This document shows positions 27,560 to 37,614 of a DNA stretch of 64,000 bases, piece after piece. The notes beneath the pieces are model-generated. The model did not search any database, was not told the origin of the DNA, and saw only the letters and a program-made list of their open reading frames with translations. The stretch spans positions 310,001-374,000 of the forward strand of contig NZ_RPHB01000006.1 of NCBI RefSeq assembly GCF_019343195.1, in the 5' to 3' direction. Source of the DNA: Arthrospiribacter ruber. GTDB taxonomy: Bacteria > Bacteroidota > Bacteroidia > Cytophagales > Cyclobacteriaceae. The stretch's first letter is position 1, and each line of letters starts with the position of its first letter. Made by a program: the position numbers and the translations under genes.

Positions 27560-29146
27560 ATGAAAAAAACTACCTTTCTCCTATCATTCCTCCTGATTTC
27601 TATCAGCTCTTTTTCCCAGATCCAAAAAAACTGGGCCTGGGGAGGCCCTTTGGACCCATTGCAGGAAAAATATCAGGTCATTCACTATCAGCTCGAGTTA
27701 GAAATATTTCCTGAAAGTCAGGAAATCATGGGGAAAAACAAAGTGACTTTTGACAGCAAAGAAAAGTTGGACACCTTGAGGCTAAACCTGATCGAGGAAT
27801 ACACCGTCAGCAAAGTCATCATGGACGGCAAAGAAATAACTTTTCGGCACTTTGGTGATACCTTGGATATTTACCCTATAGACTGCACCTGTGAAGATGT
27901 GGAAATCTATTACGGAGGACAGACCCCCATCGCTATCAATCCGCCTTGGACCGGTGGCTTTACTTGGGAAATTGATGAGCTGGACAATCACTGGATGGGA
28001 CTCTCTTCCCAAAATGAGGGTGCAAAAATCTTTATGCCTTGTTTGGATCATCCCTCCAGCGAACCTTTGAATGGTGTAGATCTTATTTTCACTGCCCCAA
28101 AGCCTTAATTCGTCGCATCCAATGGCCGCCTGATCGATACTGTTGAAAAGAATGGTAAAATCACTTACCACTGGACTACCCAATATCCTATCAACAATTA
28201 TAACATCAATTTCACATTGGGTGTATTTCATGAAGAAAGTACAGAATTTATGAGCATTGACGGGAAAACAATTCCTATGAAAGTCTATGTACTGCAACAA
28301 AACAGGAGCAAAGCAAAAGAACTACTTCAGGTTTTGAAAACTTCGGCCCAGACGCATGAAAAGTACTTTGGCCCATATCCATTTCCGGATGATAAAATCG
28401 CCGTGGTGGAAACTCCTTATTTGGGAATGGAGCATCAGACCATCAATGCGTATGGCAACAATTTTCAATTTGAAAAAATTGGCGATGCCACTGCGGATTG
28501 GCTATTACACCATGAACTGGGTCATGAATGGTTTGGAAACAAAGTTTCTGTAGGAGATTGGGCGGACTTTTGGATTCATGAAGGACTGACTGCGTATGGC
28601 GACTGGTTGTTTTACTTGGAGCATGGAGGAGAAGAAGCCTATCACGAAAAAGTCAACTCAGTAAGAAAATCCATCGCACATGCACGCCCAGTGGTCAGCC
28701 CGAGAAACTCCACCTCTGACTTTGCCTACCATCCCGAAATCTACACCAAAGGAGCATTTATCATCCATTCATTGAGGTATTTTCTGGGTGATGAGATCTT
28801 TTTCCCGATGTTAAAAGCCTTTGCCACGGACGAAAAATACACCTACGAAAACCTGGTAGAGACCGCCGATTTCACACAGTTTGTCCAGAAATACTCCGGT
28901 GCGGATCTTCAAGGCTTCTTTGACATGTACCTCAAAACCATCCACGTGCCCAAGGTCAAGGTGAGAAAAAAGGGCAATAAAGGCTATCAGGTCAGCCTTC
29001 CGAACATAGACTTCAAAATGCCTGTTGAAATCAAAACCTCCAACGGCTATGAAAGACATATGCTCTCAAATAAGCCCGTTTTGGTGAAAAGTGAGTCCTC
29101 TATTGAAGTAGACCCAAAAGGTTGGTATTTATTGAAAAAAGACTGA
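27560..29146 (+). pseudogene. M1-family metallo-aminopeptidase interrupted by an in-frame stop
   Basis: A single frame runs 27560-29146 but has a TAA at 28106-28108 (codon 183). Upstream lies a signal peptide and the N-terminal beta domain; downstream the same frame resumes immediately with FVASNGRLID and carries the catalytic parts: LGMEHQ (the GxMEN-like exopeptidase motif), zinc site HELGH at 28511-28525 and Glu in WIHEGLTAYG, and a C-terminal helical region. The TAA replaces what is probably a Tyr codon (TAT/TAC) by one base. No frame shift occurs. So the gene is a recent pseudogene, a read-through case, or carries a sequencing error. Total length would be about 528 residues. Confidence 0.85.
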
Positions 29147-29147
29147 T

Positions 29148-29957
29148 ATGTCCAGGTTACTGCTTGTTTTGATTTTTCTGTCTCTTTTTGGACACATTAA
29201 GGCTCAGAGTTTACGGAAGCTACTTGATGAGTCCGAAACTTTGGTATTCAGCCACAGGGCTGCCCTATCTCCAGACATTCCCGAAAACAGTCTTTATTCC
29301 ATGCAGAAATCATTGTCAGCAGGCATTACTATGCATGAAATTGACTTGGCAGAAAGTAAGGACGGGGAGCTTTTTCTTCTCCATGATCAGACGCTGGACA
29401 GGACTACAGAAGAAAGCGGAGCATTGAAAGAAAAAACCAGCGCTCAACTAAAAGAAGTCAAGCTGCTGGGCCTCTCTGAAAATATTCCGACTTTCGAATC
29501 AGCCCTCCAATTTGCTAAAGAACATGGAATTTACCTGATGCTTGATGTAAAAGAAGCGCCCCTCCAAAAGGTGATTGATTTGGTGGAAAAATACGAAATG
29601 CTGGATCATATATTGGTATTGACCTTTCAAGAAGACAGGGCACAAGAAGCACTGAACCTAAAAAAGCCATTTCTCCTTTCTGTACTGATCAGAGAAGAAG
29701 ATGATCTGGATTTTTACCTCTGCAAGACAGACAAACCATATCTATTGGCGGCCTACCTGAACAAAGGTGCCACCGTAGATCTATACGCTAAAACCAAAGA
29801 CTTAGGACTGCCTATCATCACGGATGTGATGGGCGAAATAGACGATTCAGCCAGAGACACAAATCCGCAAGTTTATCTCGATTTTATAGAACCAAGAAAA
29901 CCAGACATCCTTGTGACAGATTACCCATTGATCCTGCGATCTGTACTTCAAAACTGA
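29148..29957 (+). CDS. Glycerophosphodiester phosphodiesterase family protein
   Basis: 269 residues with a signal peptide (first about 19 residues). The GDPD TIM-barrel motifs are FSHRAALSPDIPENSLYSM, EIDLAESKDGELFLLHDQ, and LDRTTEESG. The usual HRG motif is HRA, followed by the Glu-Asn pair, so the catalytic core is present with a small substitution. Such enzymes hydrolyse glycerophosphodiesters to glycerol 3-phosphate and an alcohol; the exported form scavenges phospholipid head groups. It starts one base after the M1 gene ends, so they are likely co-transcribed. Confidence 0.88.
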   Translation: MSRLLLVLIFLSLFGHIKAQSLRKLLDESETLVFSHRAALSPDIPENSLYSMQKSLSAGITMHEIDLAESKDGELFLLHDQTLDRTTEESGALKEKTSAQLKEVKLLGLSENIPTFESALQFAKEHGIYLMLDVKEAPLQKVIDLVEKYEMLDHILVLTFQEDRAQEALNLKKPFLLSVLIREEDDLDFYLCKTDKPYLLAAYLNKGATVDLYAKTKDLGLPIITDVMGEIDDSARDTNPQVYLDFIEPRKPDILVTDYPLILRSVLQN

Positions 29958-30038
29958 TTTTTTCAAAAAAGGGTAGCGAATTGAATATTATTTGACCAAA
30001 TTAGGTAATTGTAGCAAAGTCAGATTTGTCAAGGATAC

Positions 30039-31280
30039 ATGAGCCCAAAAGTATTGATCCGGCTATCTCTGATAGTCAATTATATGGTTTTTGCGGTACT
30101 CCTCAACTCGGTAGGAGCAGTCATACTGCAGGTACAGCGTACTTTCGATGTCAGTAAAGCTGACGCCTCTGTACTGGAAGGTTTCAAAGACCTGCCTATT
30201 GCCATTTTCTCTTTTATTGTTGCCTCCTTTTTACCAAAAGTAGGGCTTAAGAAAGGCATGTTGGCAGCTCTTTTCCTGGTAGCTGCCATTTGTTTTATCA
30301 TGCCGGTCATGGCAGATGAATTCTGGTATTTCAAAATGCTTTTTGCCGCAGTGGGCATCTCCTTTGCCGTGATCAAAGTGTCTGTATTTGCCATGATAGG
30401 ACTTGTGACAGACAACACCAAAGAACACTCCAGTCTGATGAGCACCATAGAAGGCTTTTTCATGGTTGGTGTATTGGCAGGGAATCTCTTTTTCAGCCTT
30501 TTTGTCAACGATGCAGATCCCAGTTCCCGAAGCTGGCTCAACCTCTATTGGTATTTGGGAGCCATGACCCTTGCAGCAGCTGTACTGCTCTTTTGGGCCA
30601 AAATCAATGAGTCGGAGTCCAAGAGAGAGGGCACAAAAGCTTGGGATGAGTTTTTGGAAATGCTGAAACTGGTGATCAAACCTTTGGTATTAGTTTTTGC
30701 TGCTTCGGCATTTCTTTTTGTACTAATAGAGCAAAGCTTTATGACATGGACACCTACTTTTTATCAGGAAGTACTTAGAGTACCTGCAAGCATGGGCATT
30801 CAGGCTGGAGCAGTATTGGCGGGGGCATTGGCTATAGGCCGATTATTAGCGGGATTTATTTTGAAAAAAATCCACTGGCTGACATTTACCCTTTGCTGCA
30901 CTATTTTGGTAGGAGTCTGCGTACTCCTTACCCTTCCACTTACTACCAACTTACCGGAGACCACTACGGCCATCACTTGGTTCAATGCGCCATTTGTAGT
31001 GTACCTTTTCCCGATCATAGGAATATTTTTAGCTCCCATCTACCCGGCCATCAACTCCGTAGTCCTCAGTGCCCTGCCAAAATACATGCAGAGTTCCATG
31101 TCCGGATTAATTGTTGTATTTTCAGCTTTAGGAGGGACCACTGGGTCCATTATTACAGGACATATCTTTGAGGTCTATGGAGGCACCAATGCCTTCTATT
31201 TCTCCTTGATACCGATCCTTGCACTTTGTTTGGTTTTGATCATACTTCACAGACATGTAAAAAGAAATGATGAATCTTAA
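30039..31280 (+). CDS. MFS transporter (possible sugar carrier)
   Basis: 413 residues with about twelve membrane helices and a mid-protein cytoplasmic loop (about 185-205). General major facilitator layout is clear; a classic GxxxDRxGRR loop motif is not obvious. Its last 14 bases overlap the start of the trehalase gene, so translation of the two is coupled. By that pairing I infer a trehalose or related disaccharide carrier; the sequence alone gives no substrate. It follows the phosphodiesterase gene by 81 bp. Confidence 0.85.
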   Translation: MSPKVLIRLSLIVNYMVFAVLLNSVGAVILQVQRTFDVSKADASVLEGFKDLPIAIFSFIVASFLPKVGLKKGMLAALFLVAAICFIMPVMADEFWYFKMLFAAVGISFAVIKVSVFAMIGLVTDNTKEHSSLMSTIEGFFMVGVLAGNLFFSLFVNDADPSSRSWLNLYWYLGAMTLAAAVLLFWAKINESESKREGTKAWDEFLEMLKLVIKPLVLVFAASAFLFVLIEQSFMTWTPTFYQEVLRVPASMGIQAGAVLAGALAIGRLLAGFILKKIHWLTFTLCCTILVGVCVLLTLPLTTNLPETTTAITWFNAPFVVYLFPIIGIFLAPIYPAINSVVLSALPKYMQSSMSGLIVVFSALGGTTGSIITGHIFEVYGGTNAFYFSLIPILALCLVLIILHRHVKRNDES

Positions 31281-32784
31281 ATATTTACCACCGGATGAAA
31301 TCTACGAAGAGCTCTTTGATGCTGTACAGCTCAATGGCGTATTTCCCGATTCGAAAACCTTTGTAGATTGCATCCCTAAATTTCATCCCGATGAAATCAT
31401 GCATTTTTTTTATAGAGAAATAGATAAGGAAGGGTTTGATATCAAGGCCTTTGTAGAAAAATATTTCGAAACCCCTGAAACTGATCAGACAAAGACACTT
31501 CCTGAAGGAAAAACCTTGGAGGAAAAGTTACACAAACATTGGGACAACCTGACAAGAAAACCTGACGAGCCCAATCCGCATAGCAGTCTTCTGGAGCTGC
31601 CACACCCGTATATTGTACCTGGAGGAAGGTTCAGGGAAATATACTATTGGGATTCTTATTTCACCATGTTGGGTCTTAAAGCTTCCGGCAGAAAAGACCT
31701 GATACAATCCATAGTTGATAATTTTGCCTATCTTATCAATACAGTGGGTCACATACCTAACGGTAATCGTACATATTTCATCTCTAGGTCACAGCCACCC
31801 TTTTTTCCAAAAATGGTAGAATTGCTTGCCGAGATGGAAGGTGACCCGAAAGTATATGAGCAATACCATTCGGAATTATTTATGGAATATATCTTTTGGA
31901 TGGAGGGGGAAGCAAGAATCAATCTCCCCGGTAAAAGATACAAAAGAGTGGTAATGTTGGATGAAGACTCCTTCCTGTCCCGATACTGGGACGATGAAGA
32001 TACCCCTAGACAGGAATCTTTTGTAGAGGATGTAGAGCTTTCGGACCAAACCAGGCGCTTTCCGGATAAACTGTTCAGAAACCTTAGGGCAGCTTGCGAA
32101 TCAGGCTGGGATTTTAGCTCCAGGTGGCTTTATCACCCGGATGATCTTAAGAGTGTTCAGACGATTGCCTTGATACCTGTGGATCTTAACGTACTCCTTT
32201 CCGAAATGGAAAGAATACTGATTAAAAGCAGTGAGATAGTGGGGGAAAATAAGCTGGCTTTAAAATTAACGAGGACCAGACAAAACAGGCTAGACGCCAT
32301 TAACAGATACTGCTGGAATGAAGACCAAGGAATATTTCTGGATTTTCATGTCAAATTCAAAGAGCAGATGGACCGCCCTTCCTTGGCCATGCTTTTTCCA
32401 CTTTGGGCGAAGCTTGCAAGTGAAGAACAAGCAAAAAAAGTCATCTCTTTTGTTGAAAAAAACCTTTTTAAAGCAGGAGGCTTGGTGACTACTACGATCA
32501 ACAGTGGTCAGCAATGGGATTCACCCAATGGTTGGGCTCCTCTGCAATGGATCGGCTTTGAAGCCTTTTTGAACTATGGCAGAGAGGATTTGGCACTGGA
32601 ACTGGCTAAGCGATGGACTTCCCTCAACGAAAAAGTATATGCCGAAACAGGAAAGATGATGGAAAAATACAACGTAGTAGATTTAAGCCTGAAAGCAGGC
32701 GGAGGAGAATATCCTGTTCAGGATGGCTTCGACTGGACAAATGGCGTATACTTAGCTATAAAAAACTGGATGAAAAAACAATAA
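31267..32784 (+). CDS. Trehalase (alpha,alpha-trehalase, GH37)
   Basis: 505 residues, no signal peptide, so a cytoplasmic trehalase that splits trehalose to two glucose. The two trehalase signatures are present: PGGRFREIYYWDSYF (about 116-130) and QQWDSPNGWAPLQW (about 417-430). Further GH37 elements are NGNRTYFISRSQPPF and ESGWDFSSRW (catalytic Asp expected here). The upstream MFS gene overlaps by 14 bp. The GH37 length is normal. Two start codons are adjacent (31267 and 31270); either changes the product by only one residue. Confidence 0.95.
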   Translation: MMNLKYLPPDEIYEELFDAVQLNGVFPDSKTFVDCIPKFHPDEIMHFFYREIDKEGFDIKAFVEKYFETPETDQTKTLPEGKTLEEKLHKHWDNLTRKPDEPNPHSSLLELPHPYIVPGGRFREIYYWDSYFTMLGLKASGRKDLIQSIVDNFAYLINTVGHIPNGNRTYFISRSQPPFFPKMVELLAEMEGDPKVYEQYHSELFMEYIFWMEGEARINLPGKRYKRVVMLDEDSFLSRYWDDEDTPRQESFVEDVELSDQTRRFPDKLFRNLRAACESGWDFSSRWLYHPDDLKSVQTIALIPVDLNVLLSEMERILIKSSEIVGENKLALKLTRTRQNRLDAINRYCWNEDQGIFLDFHVKFKEQMDRPSLAMLFPLWAKLASEEQAKKVISFVEKNLFKAGGLVTTTINSGQQWDSPNGWAPLQWIGFEAFLNYGREDLALELAKRWTSLNEKVYAETGKMMEKYNVVDLSLKAGGGEYPVQDGFDWTNGVYLAIKNWMKKQ

Positions 32785-32795
32785 AGCCGAAAATT

Positions 32796-34031
32796 ATGAA
32801 GACCATTTTGATAAGACTTACCATTCTACTTGCCGTTTTTGCATTCCATGCAGAATTGTTTGGACAAGACAAACCTTATGCTTTTTATCTCACTTGGACA
32901 GAAGATCCCACCACAACGATCGATATCGATTGGCATCTTGATGGGAAAGATCCTGTGCAGCTTAATATAAGAAGAATGGGAAACCAAGATTGGAGGACTT
33001 TGGAGAGCAAATCTCTCCCCTACCCTTTTTCTGAAAGATGGGTTCATAGGGTCGCCGTCAGAGGCCTTCAGCCTAATACGACATATGAAATCAGTTTCGA
33101 TGGGGGAGGAACGGTCTATAACTTCCGTACAATGCCCACCAACTTGAATACCGGAAGCTTGAAAATAGCCATTGGTGGAGATACCATGCACCGTAAGGAG
33201 TGGTTTGAAAAAACCAACAAAGTGGTAGCTTCCTACGATCCTGATTTTGTCATCATAGGTGGAGACATGGCTTATGAAAATGGTATCGCAGACAACATTC
33301 AGAGGATTTATGATTGGTTTGATGCCTACTCTACTACTTTAGTGACTGAAGAAAACAGGATTTTACCTTGCATAGTTGCGATAGGTAACCATGAAGTGGT
33401 GGAGGGATACCACAGCAATCACCCAGGATATGAGCCGACCAATGACTTTAGACGAAGAATTGCCCCCTACTTTTATGGACTGTTTGGATTTCCGGGACAG
33501 CCTGGATACAATATCCTTGACTTTGGAAAGTACTTAAGTCTGGTGATTTTGGATACAGAACACAGTAACCCCATTCAAGGCACTCAAACAGAATGGCTGG
33601 AAAAAACCCTCAACGAAAGACAGGATTTTCTGCACCGCATTCCTATTTATCATGTGCCTGGATATCCATCAGTACGCAAGTATGATGACAGGGTACAAAC
33701 ACTGGTAAGGGAAGAATGGACTCCAATTTTTGAAAAATATGGCGTTCGCTTGGCGTTTGAAAACCACGACCATGCCTACAAAAGGACCTATCCTATCAAA
33801 GAAATTGAGTTAGATCAATCGGGGATCATTTATGTGGGTGATGGATCATGGGGTGTAGGTCCCAGAGAAGTCCACGAGGTAGAAGAAACTTGGTACCTAA
33901 AGAAAGCACAATCTGTAAAAGCTTTCACCTTGCTGACACTTGAGGGAAACCATTTTAGCTTTGTGTCTATTGATGATGAAGGCAATATCATCGATAGTTT
34001 CCCTGAGGCTCCTTTTGCCCCTTTACAATAA
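32796..34031 (+). CDS. Purple acid phosphatase-like metallophosphoesterase, exported
   Basis: 411 residues from the ATG at 32796, giving a signal peptide ending ELFGQ; an upstream extension to 32613 overlaps trehalase and lacks a signal. The N-terminal part (about 20-115) is fibronectin-III-like, with NTTYEISFDGGGTVYNFRT, as in plant purple acid phosphatases. The dinuclear metal centre shows GGDTMH, IIGGDMAYENG, AIGNHEV and FENHDHAYKRT. It should hydrolyse phosphate esters in the periplasm. It begins 11 bp after trehalase, so probably the same operon. It ends inside the convergent symporter gene (44-bp overlap). Confidence 0.9.
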   Translation: MKTILIRLTILLAVFAFHAELFGQDKPYAFYLTWTEDPTTTIDIDWHLDGKDPVQLNIRRMGNQDWRTLESKSLPYPFSERWVHRVAVRGLQPNTTYEISFDGGGTVYNFRTMPTNLNTGSLKIAIGGDTMHRKEWFEKTNKVVASYDPDFVIIGGDMAYENGIADNIQRIYDWFDAYSTTLVTEENRILPCIVAIGNHEVVEGYHSNHPGYEPTNDFRRRIAPYFYGLFGFPGQPGYNILDFGKYLSLVILDTEHSNPIQGTQTEWLEKTLNERQDFLHRIPIYHVPGYPSVRKYDDRVQTLVREEWTPIFEKYGVRLAFENHDHAYKRTYPIKEIELDQSGIIYVGDGSWGVGPREVHEVEETWYLKKAQSVKAFTLLTLEGNHFSFVSIDDEGNIIDSFPEAPFAPLQ

Positions 34032-35460
34032 GCCCCAATAAGAACCCAACAAGCAAAATAGCCATGGTACCCAGTACTATGGCTAAATTTTTATGGACAG
34101 GAAGACAACCCCAACTGACTAAACCTATAAGCAATACACCTGCTATGACTCCCAGAAGGGCAGAAATCTTAGTTAGGGTAGGTCTGAAAAGACCCAAAAG
34201 AAATAATCCCAAAATCCCCCCGCTGAAGATAGAAGCCAATGCCCACCATGTCTCCAATGCGCTCAACACTCCATTGAATGCCAACCCAACCCCAATGCTT
34301 ATGGAACCCATTAAAAAAGATGAAATATAAAGTATTCGCAAAGAGGTTCTCTCATTAGGATTTTTCAAAATGTATTTTTTAAAATGGTCTTCCAAAATCA
34401 CCGTTGCCGAACTGTTGACACTGGTGGAAATTGTGCTCATCCCGGCTGCAAAAATAGCTGCTACCATCAGCCCGGTGAGGCCACTTGGCAGAGTTGAGAC
34501 TATAAAATAAGGGAAGACCTTATCCGCACTTTCAAAGGCTCCTAATTCTGCGGGAAGCAACTCATCATAAACCTGAAAATACACGAACAGAGCTGTCCCA
34601 ATCATAAAGAACAATAATGATACTGGAATATAGAGGAGGCTCCCAAACCAAATGGATTTACTGGCTTCCTTATCAGATTTGGCCCCAAGATAGCGTTGGA
34701 TATAACTCTGATCCACACCAAAATTTTGGAGGTTGATAAATAAACCGTAAACCAAGATTACCCAAAATGTGCTTTCGCTCAGACTTAAGCCAAAACTACC
34801 CAAAGAAAACTTCCCCTGTTCCAATGCAACGCTTTGCGCTTGTAACCATCCGCCAGGCAACTGGTTAAGGATTGTGATCAAGCAGCCTAGAGCGCCAATT
34901 ATCAAAATCACACCTTGAATGGCATCGGTCCAGACTACTGCTTTGATTCCTCCCAGCATGGAGTAGCATATTACTGCCAAACCTGTAAAAAGAATTATCC
35001 ATGGAATACTCCATCCAAAAAAAGCTTCCATAGGCAAAGCCAATAAATACATAATCGCCCCCATTCTCGCCAATTGAGTGAGCAAATAGCAAGTGGAGGC
35101 ATATATTCTTGCCCAGAGCCCAAACTTTTGTTCCAAAAAAGCATAGGCAGAAGGGCTGTTTATTTTTCTATAAAGCGGCATAAAAAAACGTACTGCAATC
35201 CAGGCCGCTATAGGAATGGAGAGACTAAAAACAAAGCCATTCCAATTGGATTGATAAGAAGCTCCGGGTAATGCCAAAAAACTGATACTGCTGACATAGG
35301 TCGCAAAAATAGACATCCCTAAAACCCATGAAGGTATTTTTCCAGAGCCTGTGATATAATCAGAAGTACTTTGCTTTCGGAAATAAAAAGACACACCAAA
35401 ACCAACTGTGCCAATAACATAAATCAAGAACACAATCAGGTCAAGGTTTGAAAAATCCAT
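33988..35460 (-). CDS. Sodium:solute symporter family protein
   Basis: 490 residues with about 13 membrane helices, a standard SSS-family length. N-terminal IGTVGFGVSFYFRKQSTSDY and the conserved SSISFLALPG fit this fold; GGIKAVVWTDAIQGVIL is the classic SSS motif. It cotransports an organic solute with sodium. It starts 8 bp after the DapA-family lyase gene, so the pair probably imports and cleaves one compound. Sialic acid is the typical pairing, but other keto-acid sugars are possible. Its 3' end overlaps the opposite-strand phosphatase by 44 bp. Confidence 0.9.
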   Translation of the reverse strand: MDFSNLDLIVFLIYVIGTVGFGVSFYFRKQSTSDYITGSGKIPSWVLGMSIFATYVSSISFLALPGASYQSNWNGFVFSLSIPIAAWIAVRFFMPLYRKINSPSAYAFLEQKFGLWARIYASTCYLLTQLARMGAIMYLLALPMEAFFGWSIPWIILFTGLAVICYSMLGGIKAVVWTDAIQGVILIIGALGCLITILNQLPGGWLQAQSVALEQGKFSLGSFGLSLSESTFWVILVYGLFINLQNFGVDQSYIQRYLGAKSDKEASKSIWFGSLLYIPVSLLFFMIGTALFVYFQVYDELLPAELGAFESADKVFPYFIVSTLPSGLTGLMVAAIFAAGMSTISTSVNSSATVILEDHFKKYILKNPNERTSLRILYISSFLMGSISIGVGLAFNGVLSALETWWALASIFSGGILGLFLLGLFRPTLTKISALLGVIAGVLLIGLVSWGCLPVHKNLAIVLGTMAILLVGFLLGLIVKGQKEPQGNYR

Positions 35461-35468
35461 AAGCCTTA

Positions 35469-36389
35469 TTATCCCAGGGTCTTGATCTTAAATATGATCT
35501 TCTCCAGATTATGCCTTATCTGTTCCTTGGTGGCATTATCCACCGAAAGCATAGGGAGACAGATATTGGATTCGCAGATTCCTAAATAGTAAAGGCTTTC
35601 TTTGATGCCTGACAGGTAACTGGAACTTTTACCGCTACAGGCATAAATTTTCCGGGAAATTTCCATAATGATCGGCTGGATGCGATTGATCTTTTCCTTA
35701 TCTCCTGCAATCACTGCTTCATACAGCTTCACATACAAACTGGGGAAAATATTGGCTCCTCCGGCCACAGCCCCATCAGCACCTGAATATACAGACTGTA
35801 CCAACAGCTCCTCAGGACCCACAAACACCTTAAATTCAGGATTCGCTCTTTTTATCGAAAGTAAGTTTTGAAAATAAACTCCATTTCCTGAGCTGTCTTT
35901 GATTCCCACTATATTGTCATGCTTGCTCAGCTCCTCCACAGTATCAGGCTCAATGCTGCATTTGGTCATTGCCGGAAAATTGTACAAAAACAGGGGCAAA
36001 GGGCTAAGGTCCGCCAGTCTCTTGTAATAGGCCAATAAATCCTGCTGATCCAAAGGAAAGAAAAAAGGTGGGGCCGCTACTACATAATCCGCCCCGTTTT
36101 CCTTTGCTACTTTGGCAAACTTCAAGCTGGAATCCAAGGCAGTATGGGTAATCCCGACAATAACAGGCACAGCCCTATCTACCAAGCGGCAGGTGAGACT
36201 TATAAGTTCCTTTTTAATGGAAGGCTTTAAACTGGAAATTTCACCGGTCGTACCTAAGATAAAAAACCCATGCACACCCCCATCAAGCAAATGCTTCGTA
36301 AGCCTTTCAGTAGCTTTTTTGTCCAACTCTCCATTTGAAAGCAGAGGAGTGACTGTAGGAGGGATAATTCCTTTCAAATTACCTGACAT
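35469..36389 (-). CDS. Dihydrodipicolinate synthase/N-acetylneuraminate lyase family aldolase
   Basis: About 306 residues starting at the MSGNLKG Met (36389); an upstream ATG pair at 36422 adds 11 residues. TIM-barrel aldolase with PPTVTPL at the start, ILGTTGEISSL (phosphate/carboxylate loop), FLYNFPAMT (active-site Tyr) and VGIKDSSGN (Schiff-base Lys). These form a pyruvate-type imine and cleave or build a C-C bond. The adjacent symporter suggests catabolism of an imported sugar acid rather than lysine synthesis. The family assignment is firm, the substrate is not. Confidence 0.85.
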   Translation of the reverse strand: MSGNLKGIIPPTVTPLLSNGELDKKATERLTKHLLDGGVHGFFILGTTGEISSLKPSIKKELISLTCRLVDRAVPVIVGITHTALDSSLKFAKVAKENGADYVVAAPPFFFPLDQQDLLAYYKRLADLSPLPLFLYNFPAMTKCSIEPDTVEELSKHDNIVGIKDSSGNGVYFQNLLSIKRANPEFKVFVGPEELLVQSVYSGADGAVAGGANIFPSLYVKLYEAVIAGDKEKINRIQPIIMEISRKIYACSGKSSSYLSGIKESLYYLGICESNICLPMLSVDNATKEQIRHNLEKIIFKIKTLG

Positions 36390-36456
36390 TTCTACTTTGT
36401 TGATTTCGTATTCTCCCATCAAAAATTCTGTTTGAAATTCAATTTAAAAAATTATC

Positions 36457-36494
36457 TCATGACTTGTGAAAAAGGTAGTATTACTTTTCATGAC
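36457..36494. promoter_or_regulatory. Paired TCATGAC sites upstream of the lyase gene
   Basis: TCATGAC occurs at 36457-36463 and 36488-36494, 31 bp apart, in the divergent region between the DapA-family gene and the LytTR gene. Between them TGAAAA and TTTTCA can pair. The TCATGA core is a palindrome. A repeated site like this could be an operator, including for the adjacent LytTR protein, but no protein is shown to bind it. Confidence 0.3.
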
Positions 36495-36679
36495 ATAAAA
36501 AAACAGTCACTTATTCGATAACTTTAATCAATGTTAGAATAGGGCAGACTAAGTTGCCAAAGGGGCCAAGTCAGAACAAAAATACGTCTTTAGGAAAATT
36601 GGATTTTCAAAAACGGCATGTTTTCCATTTCCAAGATTTAAATTTTCAGTAATTTTCTCCCTGAACCCTACAAAAGCTT

Positions 36680-37549
36680 ATGTTTTTCAATGTTGAATCA
36701 TTTTTAAAACAACCCTATCCTTACTATTTCAAAGGAAAAAATCTTTGGATTGTTGCTGCTGTAATATTCATTATGAGCCTTGGTTTCAACTATGTTTTCG
36801 AGCCTTTTGTAGTCTATCGACCCGAGCACAAAGTCAGCTATTTTTGGATTTCTATGATTCATTCATTGAACGCATTTATTTGCGTTTTGCTGGTGATAGG
36901 GCTAAATAACCTCAGGGTAAATGAAGATACATGGAGTTTGGTAAATGAAATCATTTTGATTTCAGCAGTTCTCCTGATGATAGGAATCAGCCAATTTTTA
37001 GTAAGAGATCTTATATATGCTAATCCTGACAATTGGTCATTCAGATATTTTTGGGAAGAGATTAGAAATACTTTTTTAGTCGGATTGCTCTTCGTCCTAA
37101 TTTTGGTCCCTTTAAATTTCCTCAGATTGCTAAAAACACATTTGAAAACTGCAAAGTCTTTCAATCTTAACCAAAGTGAGGATTCCTTTAGAAAAAGCGC
37201 CACAACCCTTCCCATAGTCACCAAGCAAAAAAGTGATGACTTTGAATTAATCTTGGATAACCTCATCGTTGCAAAGTCAGAAGGAAATTATCTTGAGATT
37301 TATGTGGACAACGGTGACCAGGTCAATAAAGAAATCAAAAGGCTGACCTTAAAAGAATTAGACAGTCAATTGGAATCCTTTCCTCAATTTTTTAAGACAC
37401 ATAGATCATTTCTGGTAAATCTTCAAAAAATAATCCATGTCAAAGGAAATGCGCAGGGCTATCAATTGGATGTAAAGGGCTATACAGGTCCAATTCCAGT
37501 ATCCAGAGGAATGATTGCCGAATTTGAAAGAATCTATAAAAAAAACTGA
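36680..37549 (+). CDS. Membrane-anchored LytTR transcription regulator
   Basis: 289 residues. Four membrane helices lie in the first about 155 residues (starting near 20-40, 55-80, 90-112, 130-152). The C-terminal about 90 residues form a LytTR DNA-binding domain, with IVAKSEGNYLEIYVDN and FFKTHRSFLVNLQKIIHVKG, the typical LytTR ending. There is no receiver domain, so it is not a classical two-component regulator. Such membrane-LytTR proteins are common in Bacteroidota and probably sense membrane or envelope state. The target is not visible. Confidence 0.87.
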   Translation: MFFNVESFLKQPYPYYFKGKNLWIVAAVIFIMSLGFNYVFEPFVVYRPEHKVSYFWISMIHSLNAFICVLLVIGLNNLRVNEDTWSLVNEIILISAVLLMIGISQFLVRDLIYANPDNWSFRYFWEEIRNTFLVGLLFVLILVPLNFLRLLKTHLKTAKSFNLNQSEDSFRKSATTLPIVTKQKSDDFELILDNLIVAKSEGNYLEIYVDNGDQVNKEIKRLTLKELDSQLESFPQFFKTHRSFLVNLQKIIHVKGNAQGYQLDVKGYTGPIPVSRGMIAEFERIYKKN

Positions 37550-37614
37550 CTTTGTATTTCGTCACAAACCTTTGACATTGATCCCAAAGCTGTTTTTTGC
37601 AGCATTTCAGCATG

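Noticed and set aside
32613-32795. Long N-terminal extension of the purple acid phosphatase
   Set aside because: It lies inside the trehalase coding region in another frame; the ATG at 32796 gives a proper signal peptide.
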